DNA of 64,000 nt from the NCBI GenBank assembly GCA_051649245.1, contig JBOFGS010000012.1:164518-228517 (forward strand), given 5' to 3'. Every line of letters starts with the position of its first letter. The stretch's first letter is position 1. Origin of the DNA: Brevinema_A sp051649245. Its GTDB lineage: Bacteria; Spirochaetota; Brevinematia; Brevinematales; Brevinemataceae. The notes beneath the pieces are model-generated. The model did not search any database, was not told the origin of the DNA, and was given only the letters and a program-made list of their open reading frames with translations. This document shows positions 38,301 through 45,633 of the stretch, one piece after another. Both the position numbers and the translations under genes were made by a program.

Positions 38301-38456
38301 GGCTATCAAGTCATTGACAAGTGGCTCAAATCTCGCAAAGAAACAACACTATCTCTTGACGATATCAGATACCTCCAAAATGTCTGTGTTATTTTAAAAC
38401 ACACTATTAAATTACAAGATGAGATTGATAGCGTATGGTGGGAGATAAGTGAATAA
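35400..38456 (+). CDS. single-chain restriction-modification enzyme (Type IIG / Type ISP-like, no helicase)
   Basis: A 1018-residue protein joining endonuclease, N6-adenine methyltransferase and specificity regions. The N-terminal nuclease has a PD-(D/E)xK pattern: D52 in GVPDF, then E67-C-K69. A helical coupler spans about 130-320. Methyltransferase motif I is DFATGTGTF (near 360) and motif IV NPPY (near 479), giving m6A. The C-terminal 350 residues resemble the Type ISP specificity domain. A helicase, present in true Type ISP enzymes, is missing. The frame is intact, so it may still be active. It ends 8 bp inside a small membrane-protein reading frame. Confidence 0.88.
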   Translation: MLKQYLSEIQKLYNPNAKEHAYRTPLQNLLTNYVGNTYQVHHENKSDDGVPDFTIRTKDNRLIGFIECKDIDVDLSSAIQNKKSAKNGYKQLKKYLTIAPILIYTDYINFYLLSLIDDKIEILDKCVLLDDIQDKINLNDELEAKFFALLDIFLQSKPQAIKNQNAFIAQIARQTKILNEQILNECKDSTSYFKQEIQELFNNTIFKDLDDSDFSGAFSQLITFSLLFYRLTERQNVTLDTFKKMPNYIPIFKELLNVFDPNRCHSIMLYTIESIVDSINAYDEEMFHKELSYKDSHDVQDPFIYMYENFLKEFDSDVRNARGVFYTPLEVVRYMIRSLDELLKDRLSLLGGLQNKDVHILDFATGTGTFLLGAIEYIYTNLAKSNNQGLWKGQVSEFILKQLYGFEFLVVPYVLAHFRIHEYLNACDYQYKKDERLQLYLTNTLDNSETSHVPMFPNLNHEADMAFKIKNESPILVIMGNPPYSNYGQMNKGDWITNQLTTYKENLNEQKINLDDDYIKFIRFAHWKLENVEKGIMTIIVNNSFINGITHREMRNKLMQTFDEIYIYDLHGNVNKGEVNPKDGSMDFNIFDIKSVGVCIATFIKTGIKNNPNKGVYYQEIYGTKKEKKAYLNDASWDQDTQDKKWIKLEDGEKWHWFVPKTANVRYWSEFIGLKDIFNVISSGVQTDRDSLFIDKDKNTLIKRMEMLFSKNYNTEFIKLYNVNDSSSYNLVTKVANNNFNKQNIHSIQYRPFDFQHIYYQIGITSRPAYNTMKHLINRDNVGLVFTRKNRQITNGYFFISNKIVDRHTLDSAGDSMVIAPLYLYTESDSEGLGFGESKTPNFTKGFQDLIKAHPLLQDKTPEQILAYIYAILYAPSYRSKYAEDLSYDYPRVPFITDEDKFDELEKLGQELINLHLMKMIPDHDIGYPIDGDNIVDNPRYLDNKLYINDTQYLTNIDEKTYKYTIGGYQVIDKWLKSRKETTLSLDDIRYLQNVCVILKHTIKLQDEIDSVWWEISE

Positions 38457-38841
38457 TTGGTTATTAGAGCATAAAGATTTATTAGAGATTTATCTTGGTA
38501 TTATAAGTACTATAGGTACAATCTTAATCCCTTTACTACTTACATGGATAAGATTTACAATAAATAAAATAAAGGTTGAAGAACAACAAAAGCGACAGAA
38601 AGAGCAACAAAAATAATTATATCTCAATGCTATAAAAAATGATAAATCTATTATAGAAATATATTTTGAAAATATAGTACATCTCTTTACAACACTTTTC
38701 AGTACAGAATTCCAAGCAAAACTCTCAGGAGCAACTGACGAAGAGATAGAGCAAGCTAAAAAAGAAAAGAATGCAAAATCGCTTATTATTCATACTACTA
38801 AGAATAGTGAAAACATAGTAAATGACAATAAACAATCTTAA
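38449..38841 (+). pseudogene. small membrane-protein gene with an internal stop
   Basis: GTG start overlapping the 3' end of the RM gene, with GGAG 4 nt upstream. The first 55 codons give a short N-terminus, one transmembrane helix (LGIISTIGTILIPLLLTW) and a Gln/Lys-rich tail, ending in TAA at 38614-38616. The same frame then continues open for 74 codons (LYLNAIKNDKSIIEIYFENI onward) to TAA 38839. This looks like one gene of about 130 codons with a nonsense mutation, or a truncated 55-residue membrane peptide. Function unknown; translationally coupled to the RM enzyme. Confidence 0.55.
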
Positions 38842-38974
38842 TAGTAAGTATCAATCGAACAAAGAGCGAACTTAGAGAAATTAGGATTTATAACTTAAAA
38901 ACATCTATAAAAATAAAGTAATATGAACTAAGAAAAAACAAGTTCAATCACTCCATTTTACTATTTTAAAAGTC

Positions 38975-39012
38975 ACTCCGATATGATAAGTAAATCGTAT
39001 CGGAGTTTGTTT
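38975..39012 (+). promoter_or_regulatory. hairpin/terminator-like element enclosing the Shine-Dalgarno of the next gene
   Basis: ACTCCGATA (38975-38983) pairs with TATCGGAGT (38998-39006), extendable by three more pairs with one mismatch, followed by TTGTTTTT. The right arm contains the GGAG (39002-39005) that lies 9 nt before the ATG at 39015. The same structure could end the RM transcript or mask the ribosome site. Confidence 0.6.
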
Positions 39013-39014
39013 TT

Positions 39015-39986
39015 ATGCAAGAAGATCAACTACAAGAATTAGATAATATATCTAAGCTCATCATAATATTTTGGAATGATATTAAAATATTGCTTATTAA
39101 TCGTGAATTACTTATAAATACATACTCCGATATATATGAATTGAAAGAGCTTAATTTTATTACTAATGAGCAAGAGAAAAAATACTATATTGAATTTATC
39201 TTATTGACTTTATATACAGAGCTTGATTATTTCTTATACAATCGTTTTCGATATAGAGAATTTGAAGACAATAAAATAAAGAATGAACAAGAGCTGGAAA
39301 AAGTAAGAAAGTATTTAGAGTATATTTATAAGGTTATACCAGACTATGAATTAACAATAAGACAAGAACGCTCAAAAGATGAGCCTTTAAGTTTTTATAA
39401 GAACATAGAAAGTATTAATAAAGAGATAATAGAGTATCAAGAGCGTACTCAAGCAATAATAGATTCTTTGCCTTTATACTATAAAAATCCTACTCATAAA
39501 GCCTTTATAGATTTCTATTCACGAGAAAATAAAGACAATATTAATATAATTAAAAACCTTATTTTAAGATACTTGCATTTAGTTACTCAAATATGTTTCG
39601 GAGAAAGCAAGCACTATAGTTTGTTCTTTAAAATTTTGAAAATACTAACAAAAGATTATGGTAATAGTTACCAAAGACATTTTGGAGTGCTATGTAAGGA
39701 AAATAGTTGCACTGATGAAAAATATTGTAAGTGTGATAGGACTTTATGGGGAGAGTATACATATAAAAATGTATTAGATATAGATAATAACAGTGGTAAG
39801 CTAAAGATATGCTTTCAAGGTTTAATTGATAAGACTTTATTATTAGAAAAAGATAAAGAGAGTTTCGATAAGCTTAAATCATTTAATCATTTTGATTCTC
39901 AATTAGTAGCTCGTTATGAGGCTTTTATCTTTGAAAATATGTTCTTTGATAAGTATTCAAAATTTAAAAAAGAAATACATATATAA
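39015..39986 (+). CDS. unknown island protein (323 residues, helical, Cys-rich patch)
   Basis: Predicted almost entirely helical and charged, with no signal peptide or membrane segment. A cysteine cluster CKENSCTDEKYCKCD near residue 230 could bind a metal. No family is recognised. It lies between a restriction enzyme and a KAP NTPase on a tRNA-like-site island, so an antiviral (abortive-infection type) role is a reasonable but untested guess. The only visible ribosome site is inside the upstream hairpin. Confidence 0.7.
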   Translation: MQEDQLQELDNISKLIIIFWNDIKILLINRELLINTYSDIYELKELNFITNEQEKKYYIEFILLTLYTELDYFLYNRFRYREFEDNKIKNEQELEKVRKYLEYIYKVIPDYELTIRQERSKDEPLSFYKNIESINKEIIEYQERTQAIIDSLPLYYKNPTHKAFIDFYSRENKDNINIIKNLILRYLHLVTQICFGESKHYSLFFKILKILTKDYGNSYQRHFGVLCKENSCTDEKYCKCDRTLWGEYTYKNVLDIDNNSGKLKICFQGLIDKTLLLEKDKESFDKLKSFNHFDSQLVARYEAFIFENMFFDKYSKFKKEIHI

Positions 39987-40047
39987 TAGGGAAACTCGAT
40001 TTATAAACTCATTTGAGTACCTCGTATATTTCGTAAAAAACATTAGG

Positions 40048-40073
40048 TATAATATTGTATCATGCATGATACA
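40048..40073 (+). promoter_or_regulatory. promoter -10 with an 18-bp perfect palindromic operator, integrase 2
   Basis: TATAAT (40048-40053) is followed by TGTATCATGCATGATACA (40056-40073), a perfect 18-bp palindrome over the likely start of transcription, 26 bp before the integrase 2 ATG. The position predicts repression by a dimeric regulator; no regulator gene is on the island. Confidence 0.6.
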
Positions 40074-40098
40074 GAATAAAAATCAAAGGTACAATATT

Positions 40099-41184
40099 AT
40101 GAGTTTAATAAAACGTAATAATGGAATATATTATATCCACAAACAAATCAATAAAAAAAGAATCCGTATTTCTTTAGAAACAAGAGATCGATTTGAAGCA
40201 CAAGATCTGTATACTTTATGGATAACAAAGTATCGAAAAGCTAAAATTCAAGGTAAAAACACCCTGCCTACACCATTGAATAAACAGATTAATATTCATG
40301 CTAAAAATGAAATAGAGCTAAATAGACCGACCTTGCTCACAGCTTACAATCAATATTTAAAATTATCTGAGTTAAACATTAATTCTAAAGCTCATCTAAA
40401 AGAAAAACATAAGCTTAAAAGCTTTATACAGTCTCTTAATCTTGAATGGAATAATATTACTCAAGAGGGTATTATTGACCTGCAAGAGCGTTTAAAACAA
40501 GATCTTTCATTATCCTATACGTGTAAGATGGTTATTCATTTGAAATCATTTCTAAACTTTGCTATTAAGCAAGATTACTTTTATTTACATGATTTTAAGA
40601 AGATCGAATTTATGAAAACACCAAAATCCAAGAAAAGACATGCTATTTTTTCAAAAGATGATATTAAAGATATGCTTTCTTATTGTCAACGTAAGGGTGA
40701 TCTTGATTTTATGTACTATATGATTACTCTATATTTGACAGAGTCAAGACCAAATGAAATCGTCAAACTAACCTACAAAGATCTTGATTTTAAAAATCTA
40801 AGAGTTTCTATTTGGATGAGTAAGGTACAAAAATATAAAACAATTGCTTTGAATAAAAATTTTTTAGATGAGCTTATGGGATTGGTAAAGTATAATGAGC
40901 TTGATAATGGTTGCTTATTTTTAGGAAGTATCAAAAACAAAGAATTTTATTCTAAAAAATTCAAAGCAATGCGAGAATCTCTTAACCTTGATAGTCGGTA
41001 TACCTTGTATTTATTTAGACATACTGCTGGCACGAAAGCCCTTGAAAACTCTCAAAATATCTATCTTGTTCAAGAGTTTTTAGGGCATGAAGATATTAGA
41101 ACGACATCTAAATACTATATGCTTGATAATCCAGAACGTACACGTAAAATACATGAACATCTAAAAGATGATATTTATGAGTAA
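40099..41184 (+). CDS. tyrosine recombinase/integrase 2
   Basis: A 361-residue integrase from the ATG at 40099, with AAAGG 10 nt upstream; the longer upstream frame has no site and overlaps the preceding gene. The N-terminal arm domain (NNGIYYIHKQINKKRIRISLETRDRFEA) has the form of AP2-like/Arm DNA-binding domains. The catalytic set is Arg in SRPNEIV, Lys in KVQKYK, LFRHTAGT, LGHEDIRTT and Tyr in SKYYML. Paralogous to integrase 1; two integrases suggest a composite of two elements or stacked insertions at one site. Confidence 0.9.
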   Translation: MSLIKRNNGIYYIHKQINKKRIRISLETRDRFEAQDLYTLWITKYRKAKIQGKNTLPTPLNKQINIHAKNEIELNRPTLLTAYNQYLKLSELNINSKAHLKEKHKLKSFIQSLNLEWNNITQEGIIDLQERLKQDLSLSYTCKMVIHLKSFLNFAIKQDYFYLHDFKKIEFMKTPKSKKRHAIFSKDDIKDMLSYCQRKGDLDFMYYMITLYLTESRPNEIVKLTYKDLDFKNLRVSIWMSKVQKYKTIALNKNFLDELMGLVKYNELDNGCLFLGSIKNKEFYSKKFKAMRESLNLDSRYTLYLFRHTAGTKALENSQNIYLVQEFLGHEDIRTTSKYYMLDNPERTRKIHEHLKDDIYE

Positions 41185-41244
41185 GCATTGATAAAATCCC
41201 TTTAATAAGATATAATCATATATATCAATATTAGAGGGATTTTT

Positions 41245-43763
41245 ATGTCAGATAATAAATTAACTATACTAGATGAAAGACCTATAGACAATAATGAGCA
41301 AGATGATTTCTCTAGTCTTTTCCCTCATAATAAAGTAGTAGATGGCTTGAAAAATGTTATAGATAGCTACTCAGAAGAAATCAAAAACAAGGTTATTTTA
41401 TTAAGTGGTCGTTGGGGAACAGGTAAAACATCTGTGTTGAATAAGCTTAAACGAAAGAAAGATAAAGCTCCCTTTATTGAATTTGATGCATGGTCAAGTG
41501 ATTACGACATGATTTTGAAAGAGTTTTTGAGAAAGTTTTTTGATAAGACAGAGTGTTCGGAATTGAAAGCTCAAGTGGATACGATAGAAAAAAAGAGTAC
41601 ATTTTTTATTTCTAAGATAACGCTAGCGTTCTACCTATTAATTTTTTTAGTATTACCTTTATTTAAGGATGTTTACCCTAGATATATGGATCATAACATT
41701 CCTATTTTCATCACAGTGATAACTGTTTTATTACTTATCACAATATCAGAAAAAGCTATTTCAAAGTGTTTATTACCTATGTTTAATGGTACAATACAGG
41801 AGTATAGTGAATATTCGGAGCAAAGCGATATAAGCCCTCAAAAAGTCCAAAATTTATTAGAAAAATATAAGGATGAGCATAAGAAAGATCAAATTATTAT
41901 TACTATTGATAATCTAGATCGTTTGTCTATTGATTGTCAAAAAACGTATTTAGATGCTTTGTATATTTTTATCAATGAGATTAATAAATTAGATCTTAAT
42001 ATTTGGTTTATTATTGCTCTTGATAAAGATACTATTATCAGTAATGAAAATATATCTTTATCTGTTTTTGATAAGATTAGTCCTTATGAGATTGCTTTGC
42101 CGATGCTTGATGATCTTACTATGGAACTATATTTTAGACAGATCTTAGAAGAGAATCTTTCACAAGTAAATAATCTAACATTAAAACAACAAGACTATAA
42201 ACATCTTATACAAGTGTATACCTATTTTGTTAATGCTCATTTTCCACCGAGTGTGCTGGCTAAATATCCATTAAAAGCTCATCATCAATTACAAACTCCA
42301 CGAACAATAAAAAAAATATATAATCAGATGGTACTTATTTATAATGAAAATTTAGACATTTCTAATACAAAGGAATTACTTACGACTTCTTTTTGTTTAG
42401 CTTGTGCTAGGGTTTTTAACTGTATTGATCAGATTAATTATCTATTTGATAATCTTAATACCTATATTCCATCTAATACCCTTTTGTATGCGATTTCAAA
42501 TAGACGTTTAATAGAAGAAGAGCAACGCAAGTTAACAAAACAAGAACAACAAGAAAATGAGAATGAAAAGAGTGCTATCAATAACTTTAAAGATACCTTT
42601 GATGTATTATTCCGAAATATTAATCTATTTAAAGAGCTTTTATATAATAAAAAACTTCCTTCAAAGGATGATATCAAGAAGTTTTATCAATCAAATAATT
42701 TTTTTGAAATAATATCAAACAGTATACATATATATGGTATTGATGCCTTAAGAGATAATATTCAAAAAGCAGTTAAAGAACATTATGAGCAAAACAAGAA
42801 TGTTGAAATAATCATAAAAACTAATGAAATTTGTAAAGATAAAAATGATTATTCTATTTTTTCTGATGAGTGGTCTACGGAAATATTATCTATAATTGAT
42901 TTTAGAAGTATTACTACAAATGAGTGGATACCTTATACATTAAAAGCTCCGATCGTAAAAAATATGAAGATGAATTTAACAACTTGTTCTCTAGTATACT
43001 ATCCTATCAAAATGTCTATGATTTACTTACTTAGTTTAATGATGCTGTTGATGTTTTCCAGGAAAATGAGGATCTTATTTCTGTTCTTGATAACTACCTT
43101 ACTCATATGATTGTGAGAAGAGTTGATTATCCTTTATTTTTGAGCTCTCCATTTTTAGATAGGCTATCTCTTGACCTTAGGTGTGCAATATATAGCAAAC
43201 TATCAGATGATCATATCTCAGATATTATACAACAAATAGCAGATATTGATAAGGTACAGTATATTAGTATGTGATTAAAAGAATTTAGCGTAAATAGTAA
43301 TTTTTCAGAAAATGCATTAGCACCACTATTGCAAAAAGCTATTGATAAGCACAATGATGAAAGTTTGTTTGATCTAGCTATCTCATTACTTGCGAAAAAA
43401 TATAAAGATGATATTGATATTAGCAACTATTACGATCTATTTAATGCAATAGAGACTAAGTTTAAAGAAAATATATTCTACTATATGATTAGATTTTTAT
43501 ATAAGCAAAATTTTGATTTTATCACAAAAGAAAAGTATAAGAATATCTTTGATGCCTTTAAAAATATTAAAATAGATAAAGCTTATTTGATATTAAAAAT
43601 ACTTTATGATAATATCCCAAATGCAGACCATCTTATTGAAGTATTTAGAGATATGCGTGCAAATAATTTAGATATAGAACTGAGATATTTTAAAAAACAT
43701 ACTAATCCTCAAGTGTATGCATTTATTAATAAGTATCATGAACAAATCTTTAAAATAGATTGA
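41245..43763 (+). pseudogene. KAP-family P-loop NTPase, disrupted by a frameshift and two stops
   Basis: The intact N-terminal part (41245 to about 42957) has Walker A GRWGTGKTS near residue 55, two transmembrane helices at about 118-172 and Walker B IITIDNLDR near 216, the KAP arrangement. At the A-run near 42957-42962 the frame shifts by one; the +1 frame continues the protein but meets TAG at 43032 and TGA at 43272 before the last open segment (about 43275-43763). The full protein would have been about 839 residues. A 621-residue truncated product is still possible. KAP NTPases include phage-exclusion proteins, which fits a defence role. Confidence 0.8.
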
Positions 43764-43824
43764 TATTTTTTTGTAATTAAGCTAAAATATAACTAAAATA
43801 ACTGTACTCAAATTGAGCTTACAT

Positions 43825-43834
43825 TGTGTACACA
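43825..43834. repeat. palindrome TGTGTACACA near attR
   Basis: A perfect 10-bp palindrome, with CTCAAATTGAG at 43807-43817 nearby. TGTAC-containing motifs also occur near attL (34019-34024, 34044-34049), so these may be integrase arm sites. The rest of 43764-43918 has no gene. Confidence 0.35.
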
Positions 43835-43918
43835 GAAAAAAGAATCGATCATTTACTTATATTTATAAAGTCTGTAAAATAGGGTGGATGAGCTTTTTAG
43901 GTTCATAAAATCTAGAAA

Positions 43919-43932
43919 CGCCACCTCCAATA
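43919..43932 (+). repeat. attR core
   Basis: An exact 14-bp copy of the ssrA 3' end; no tmRNA T-arm precedes it, so this is the duplicated site, not a second ssrA. Confidence 0.9.
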
Positions 43933-43948
43933 GGACTATCTCCCTTTT

Positions 43949-43979
43949 AAAAAGTACCATGTGAAGTGGTACTTTTTTT
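43949..43979 (+). terminator. probable original ssrA terminator displaced by the element
   Basis: An AAAAAGTACCA/TGGTACTTTTT stem (11 bp) with a T7 tail, 16 bp after attR. No gene precedes it inside the element for more than 150 bp. From 43980 to 44170 I see no gene. Confidence 0.75.
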
Positions 43980-44170
43980 GTTTAAATATAGCCCAATCTC
44001 TTAATAATCAAGTGTCATAAATATAAAACAGCATTACAAATTTTTTGTTATAAAAGAAGTTAGATTTAATAGTCTCTAAGAGATTCTTTGTATTAAGAAC
44101 TTTGTTTTTGTCTTATAATAACACCTTAGCTTCGTTCTTTGATTGAAGAAATTTATCGATATTTTCAAAT

Positions 44171-44210
44171 AAAATAAACCCACTGTCTATTAACACAGTG
44201 GGTTTATTTT
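44171..44210. terminator. terminator after the 44267 gene
   Basis: A 16-bp perfect stem (44171-44186 with 44195-44210) and an 8-nt loop, 56 bp beyond the minus-strand stop at 44267. Confidence 0.8.
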
Positions 44211-44266
44211 ATTTGATTGTAATTCTTCAATATTCTTAAATTGTTTATCTTCGAAAAAAGTGATTC

Positions 44267-45343
44267 TTATTTCAAATAGTTGTGAAGATCTTTAGTTCTA
44301 AATCGTGCAGGAGGCATTTTTTCTGTTGTATAATAACCAGCAGGGGCATTGACAACATCTGGAAGTCTATTAACAATAGTAGCACATGTTAATTCAACAG
44401 TTGCAGGATTGGAGATTGTAACCGTAGTATCAGGCTCGCCATAAATTGTCCATACATTGGTATCACATTCTTCTGGGGCATAAACTTTTCCGATACATTC
44501 AGATTCGATCATGATCCCTTCTTTAGTTTCTGTTGTAACGACAGCTGACATTCCTGTTGCCACACCAGCAGGAATTTTCATGTTTAGAGTACTAGAATTT
44601 AGTTCTTTATCATAGACTTGAGGTACACATTTTTGTGTTTGGCGTTTTACTGTTAAACCAAGTTGTGAACAAAGCCATCCATTTTGGTTCCACATATAGG
44701 ATGCAAGAAATTCTTCTTTTTCAATTAATTTCGCTCTTTCAGCATCAGAAATATTATCTGCTGAAGCAATCTCTTTTTCAAAATCTGCTAAAGTAAGACC
44801 TGCTCCATGTGCTTTTGCTAATGCGATTCCATAATCTTCAACGTTATAGCTGGAACTGCCTTTAATTTTTGTGATTTTATGAGTAGCACCAGCAAGTGTT
44901 GTAATTAAATTTCCCCAAAAAACATCTTGGTATCCAGATCCACAAAGAGTACAGTTATTTTCTTTTGCAATTTTATCGAGTTCAGAAGTAATTGTGTTAG
45001 ATGAATTCCAAGGATAGATAGCCTCTTCACATGTTGAGATCGCATTAATACCATTTTTAGCACAAGAAAGAAAAGCTTCTTTAATATCACTCATTAAACT
45101 CATCGTCATCACCATACATACAGCAGGTTTTGTTTCTTGAAAAATACGATCAATATCTTTGACATCTGAAACAAGAACTCCTGTTTTTCCCATTCCACAA
45201 ATTTCACCGACATCCTTTCCAATAACAGCTGGATTTGCATCAAAAGCACAAACAATCTTAGCACCTTTTTCTATTGCATAACGCATTGAATAAATAGACA
45301 TTTTTCCACAGCCATACTGTGCTACTTTTAATTGAGAATTCAT
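44267..45343 (-). CDS. 2,4-diaminopentanoate-dehydrogenase-like / dihydrodipicolinate-reductase-fold oxidoreductase
   Basis: A 358-residue NAD(P)-binding protein with N-terminal QYGCGKMS (a DapB-type GxGxM loop) and a long C-terminal domain not found in DapB. The overall pattern fits the family of amine dehydrogenases that includes 2,4-diaminopentanoate dehydrogenase of ornithine fermentation. Two adjacent ATGs exist; the second (45343) has GGAG 6 nt upstream. Without the other ornithine-pathway genes nearby the substrate is uncertain. Confidence 0.7.
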   Translation of the reverse strand: MNSQLKVAQYGCGKMSIYSMRYAIEKGAKIVCAFDANPAVIGKDVGEICGMGKTGVLVSDVKDIDRIFQETKPAVCMVMTMSLMSDIKEAFLSCAKNGINAISTCEEAIYPWNSSNTITSELDKIAKENNCTLCGSGYQDVFWGNLITTLAGATHKITKIKGSSSYNVEDYGIALAKAHGAGLTLADFEKEIASADNISDAERAKLIEKEEFLASYMWNQNGWLCSQLGLTVKRQTQKCVPQVYDKELNSSTLNMKIPAGVATGMSAVVTTETKEGIMIESECIGKVYAPEECDTNVWTIYGEPDTTVTISNPATVELTCATIVNRLPDVVNAPAGYYTTEKMPPARFRTKDLHNYLK

Positions 45344-45524
45344 CATTAACTCCTTATATATATTTCTATATTATTAATTTTTATAGTATAATTTAATTAT
45401 ATCTTTTAATCAAGAGCTAATTTATTGTAATTTAATATCTTGTAATATTTTTTATTAGCTAATTTATGTCAAGATCCTGTCATGCTCAATTTGGAGAGTA
45501 ATAAAATTATTCGTGATACCAATC

Positions 45525-45555
45525 AAAAAGAACATCTCTTTATGAGATGTTTTTA
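45525..45555. terminator. hairpin between divergent genes
   Basis: AACATCTC/GAGATGTT with flanking A5 and T5. It lies between the divergent genes at 45343 and 45634, with no upstream gene to terminate; it may insulate the two promoters. Confidence 0.5.
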
Positions 45556-45575
45556 AATATATTATTTATTCTTAC

Positions 45576-45603
45576 TTGATTATTAGAATTAAAATATTAT
45601 AAT
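45576..45603 (+). promoter_or_regulatory. promoter of the 45634 dehydrogenase
   Basis: TTGATT (45576-45581), a 16-bp spacer and TATAAT (45598-45603), 30 bp upstream of the ATG. Confidence 0.6.
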
Positions 45604-45633
45604 GTAAATATATTAATTGATTAGGAGTTAATT

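Larger units (their letters stand above)
33918..43932 (+). mobile_element. integrative element / defence island inserted at the 3' end of ssrA
   Basis: A 14-bp direct repeat identical to the tmRNA 3' end (CGCCACCTCCAATA at 33918-33931 and 43919-43932) bounds 10.0 kb. Inside are two tyrosine recombinases, a single-chain restriction-modification enzyme, an unknown protein, a small membrane-protein remnant and a KAP NTPase remnant. A terminator-like hairpin is found just inside the left end, and the probable original ssrA terminator follows the right repeat. Three of the element's genes carry stops or frameshifts, suggesting it is no longer fully mobile. It contains no conjugation or capsid genes, so it would need help to move. 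Confidence 0.9.

Noticed and set aside
39916..40098. 61-codon N-terminal extension of integrase 2
   Set aside because: It overlaps the preceding gene and crosses the palindromic operator and promoter; homology starts at the ATG 40099.
43919..43932. Second tmRNA or tRNA gene
   Set aside because: Only the last 14 bp match; there is no T-arm or acceptor partner, so it is an attachment-site duplicate.
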